Shown here: positions 38,427-38,600 of the stretch, piece after piece | Numbering within the stretch: position 1 is the stretch's first letter | How the letters are laid out: each line of letters starts with the position of its first letter | Made by a program: the position numbers and the translations under genes | The notes under the pieces: model-generated | What the model was told of the DNA's origin: nothing | The model's input: only the letters and a program-made list of their open reading frames with translations | Database searches by the model: none | Assembly (NCBI GenBank): GCA_943354875.1 | Contig: CALRDJ010000004.1 | Span: forward strand, 1-38,600 | From: Candidatus Levybacteria bacterium GW2011_GWA1_37_16 | GTDB taxonomy: Bacteria > Patescibacteriota > Microgenomatia > Levybacterales > UBA12049 | Length of the DNA: 38,600 nt | Reading direction: 5' to 3'

Positions 38427-38558
38427 ATGGGGAGACACAGCGAATTCGGTCCAAGAAGAATAAAGTTTAGTAAAAAGGGAGGAACATTCATAAGATTAAT
38501 GGACATGAACGCGTTTAGAGGAGATGGCTTCGATGTAAAACGTCGAGGACGAGGATAG
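38427..38558 (+). CDS. Small basic protein of 43 residues
   Basis: Begins Met-Gly-Arg-His-Ser-Glu-Phe-Gly-Pro-Arg-Arg and ends Asp-Val-Lys-Arg-Arg-Gly-Arg-Gly. About a quarter of the residues are Lys or Arg, with glycines spread through the chain, a composition seen in nucleic-acid-binding or ribosome-associated small proteins. An upstream in-frame ATG (38355) lies before the promoter and is not favoured. No family is recognised. The palindromic ATCCTC/GAGGAT at 38585-38598 follows, near the window end. Confidence 0.5.
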   Translation: MGRHSEFGPRRIKFSKKGGTFIRLMDMNAFRGDGFDVKRRGRG

Positions 38559-38600
38559 TTATTTAAACTTTCTTAATTTCCTTCATCCTCTCGAGGATAT

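Noticed and set aside
38585-38598. Terminator at the window end
   Set aside because: ATCCTC/GAGGAT has only a two-base loop and no visible T-run before the window ends.
1-38600. CRISPR array
   Set aside because: No regularly spaced short repeats were found, apart from the 10-bp-spaced MraZ boxes.

Overview
The window looks like a chromosomal segment from a Candidate Phyla Radiation bacterium (Patescibacteria, possibly Parcubacteria-like). The evidence is a near-complete peptidoglycan and division cluster with features I associate with that group: a short MurE without its N-terminal UDP domain, a MurF fused to a block of membrane helices, GlmU split into two genes, and a MurG with a shortened N-terminal glycine-rich loop. 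TGA is used as a stop, for example at 10668-10670, so the recoded Gracilibacteria/Absconditabacteria code does not apply. The lineage is inferred from gene content only.

Left flank, 1-5900: a tRNA-Ser with the unusual anticodon ACT; a small membrane protein; two paralogous genes built from a repeated module of about 110 residues that I do not recognise; a PolB-type 3'-5' exonuclease; a LapA-like protein, Nudix hydrolase and GT-C-like membrane protein operon; and a GSP17M/YflT-like glycine-zipper protein whose reading frame is broken by one base.

Accessory region, about 6000-13640: this looks like an integrative element inserted in the 3' end of ftsZ. A tyrosine recombinase lies just downstream of ftsZ. 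The last codons and stop of ftsZ, at 13610-13644, recur in degenerate direct copies at 6003-6024 and 6068-6100 on the far side of the accessory genes. The cargo includes an Abi/UG-type (DRT-like) reverse transcriptase preceded by a 12-bp-stem hairpin, a set of small secreted or membrane-anchored proteins, a strongly folded RNA leader, a possible small RNA with a terminator, and two hypothetical proteins.

Cell-wall and division cluster, 13615-37674, almost all on the minus strand. In transcription order: mraZ, rsmH, ftsL-like, PBP/ftsI, [Nudix, opposite strand], murE, murC, murA, glmU uridylyltransferase half, beta-helix acyltransferase, HAD phosphatase, glmS, alpha/beta hydrolase, murF, DegT-type aminotransferase, FemAB/MurM-like ligase, [hypothetical, opposite strand], mraY, ftsW, murG, ftsQ-like, ftsA, ftsZ. 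Together these make UDP-GlcNAc (glmS and the split glmU), UDP-MurNAc-pentapeptide (murA, murC, murE, murF; murB and murD are absent here), lipid I and II (mraY, murG), branched stems (FemAB), polymerised and cross-linked wall (ftsW, ftsI) and the Z-ring (ftsZ, ftsA). Genes overlap or abut by a few bases through most of the cluster. A MraZ operator of three 10-bp-spaced repeats precedes mraZ.

A pattern seen throughout: many first genes have an extended -10 box (TGnTATAAT-like) ending exactly 6 bases before ATG, which predicts leaderless mRNAs. This pattern decided several start codons. Right end: a secreted or anchored small protein and, divergent from it, a 43-residue basic protein behind a near-consensus promoter.
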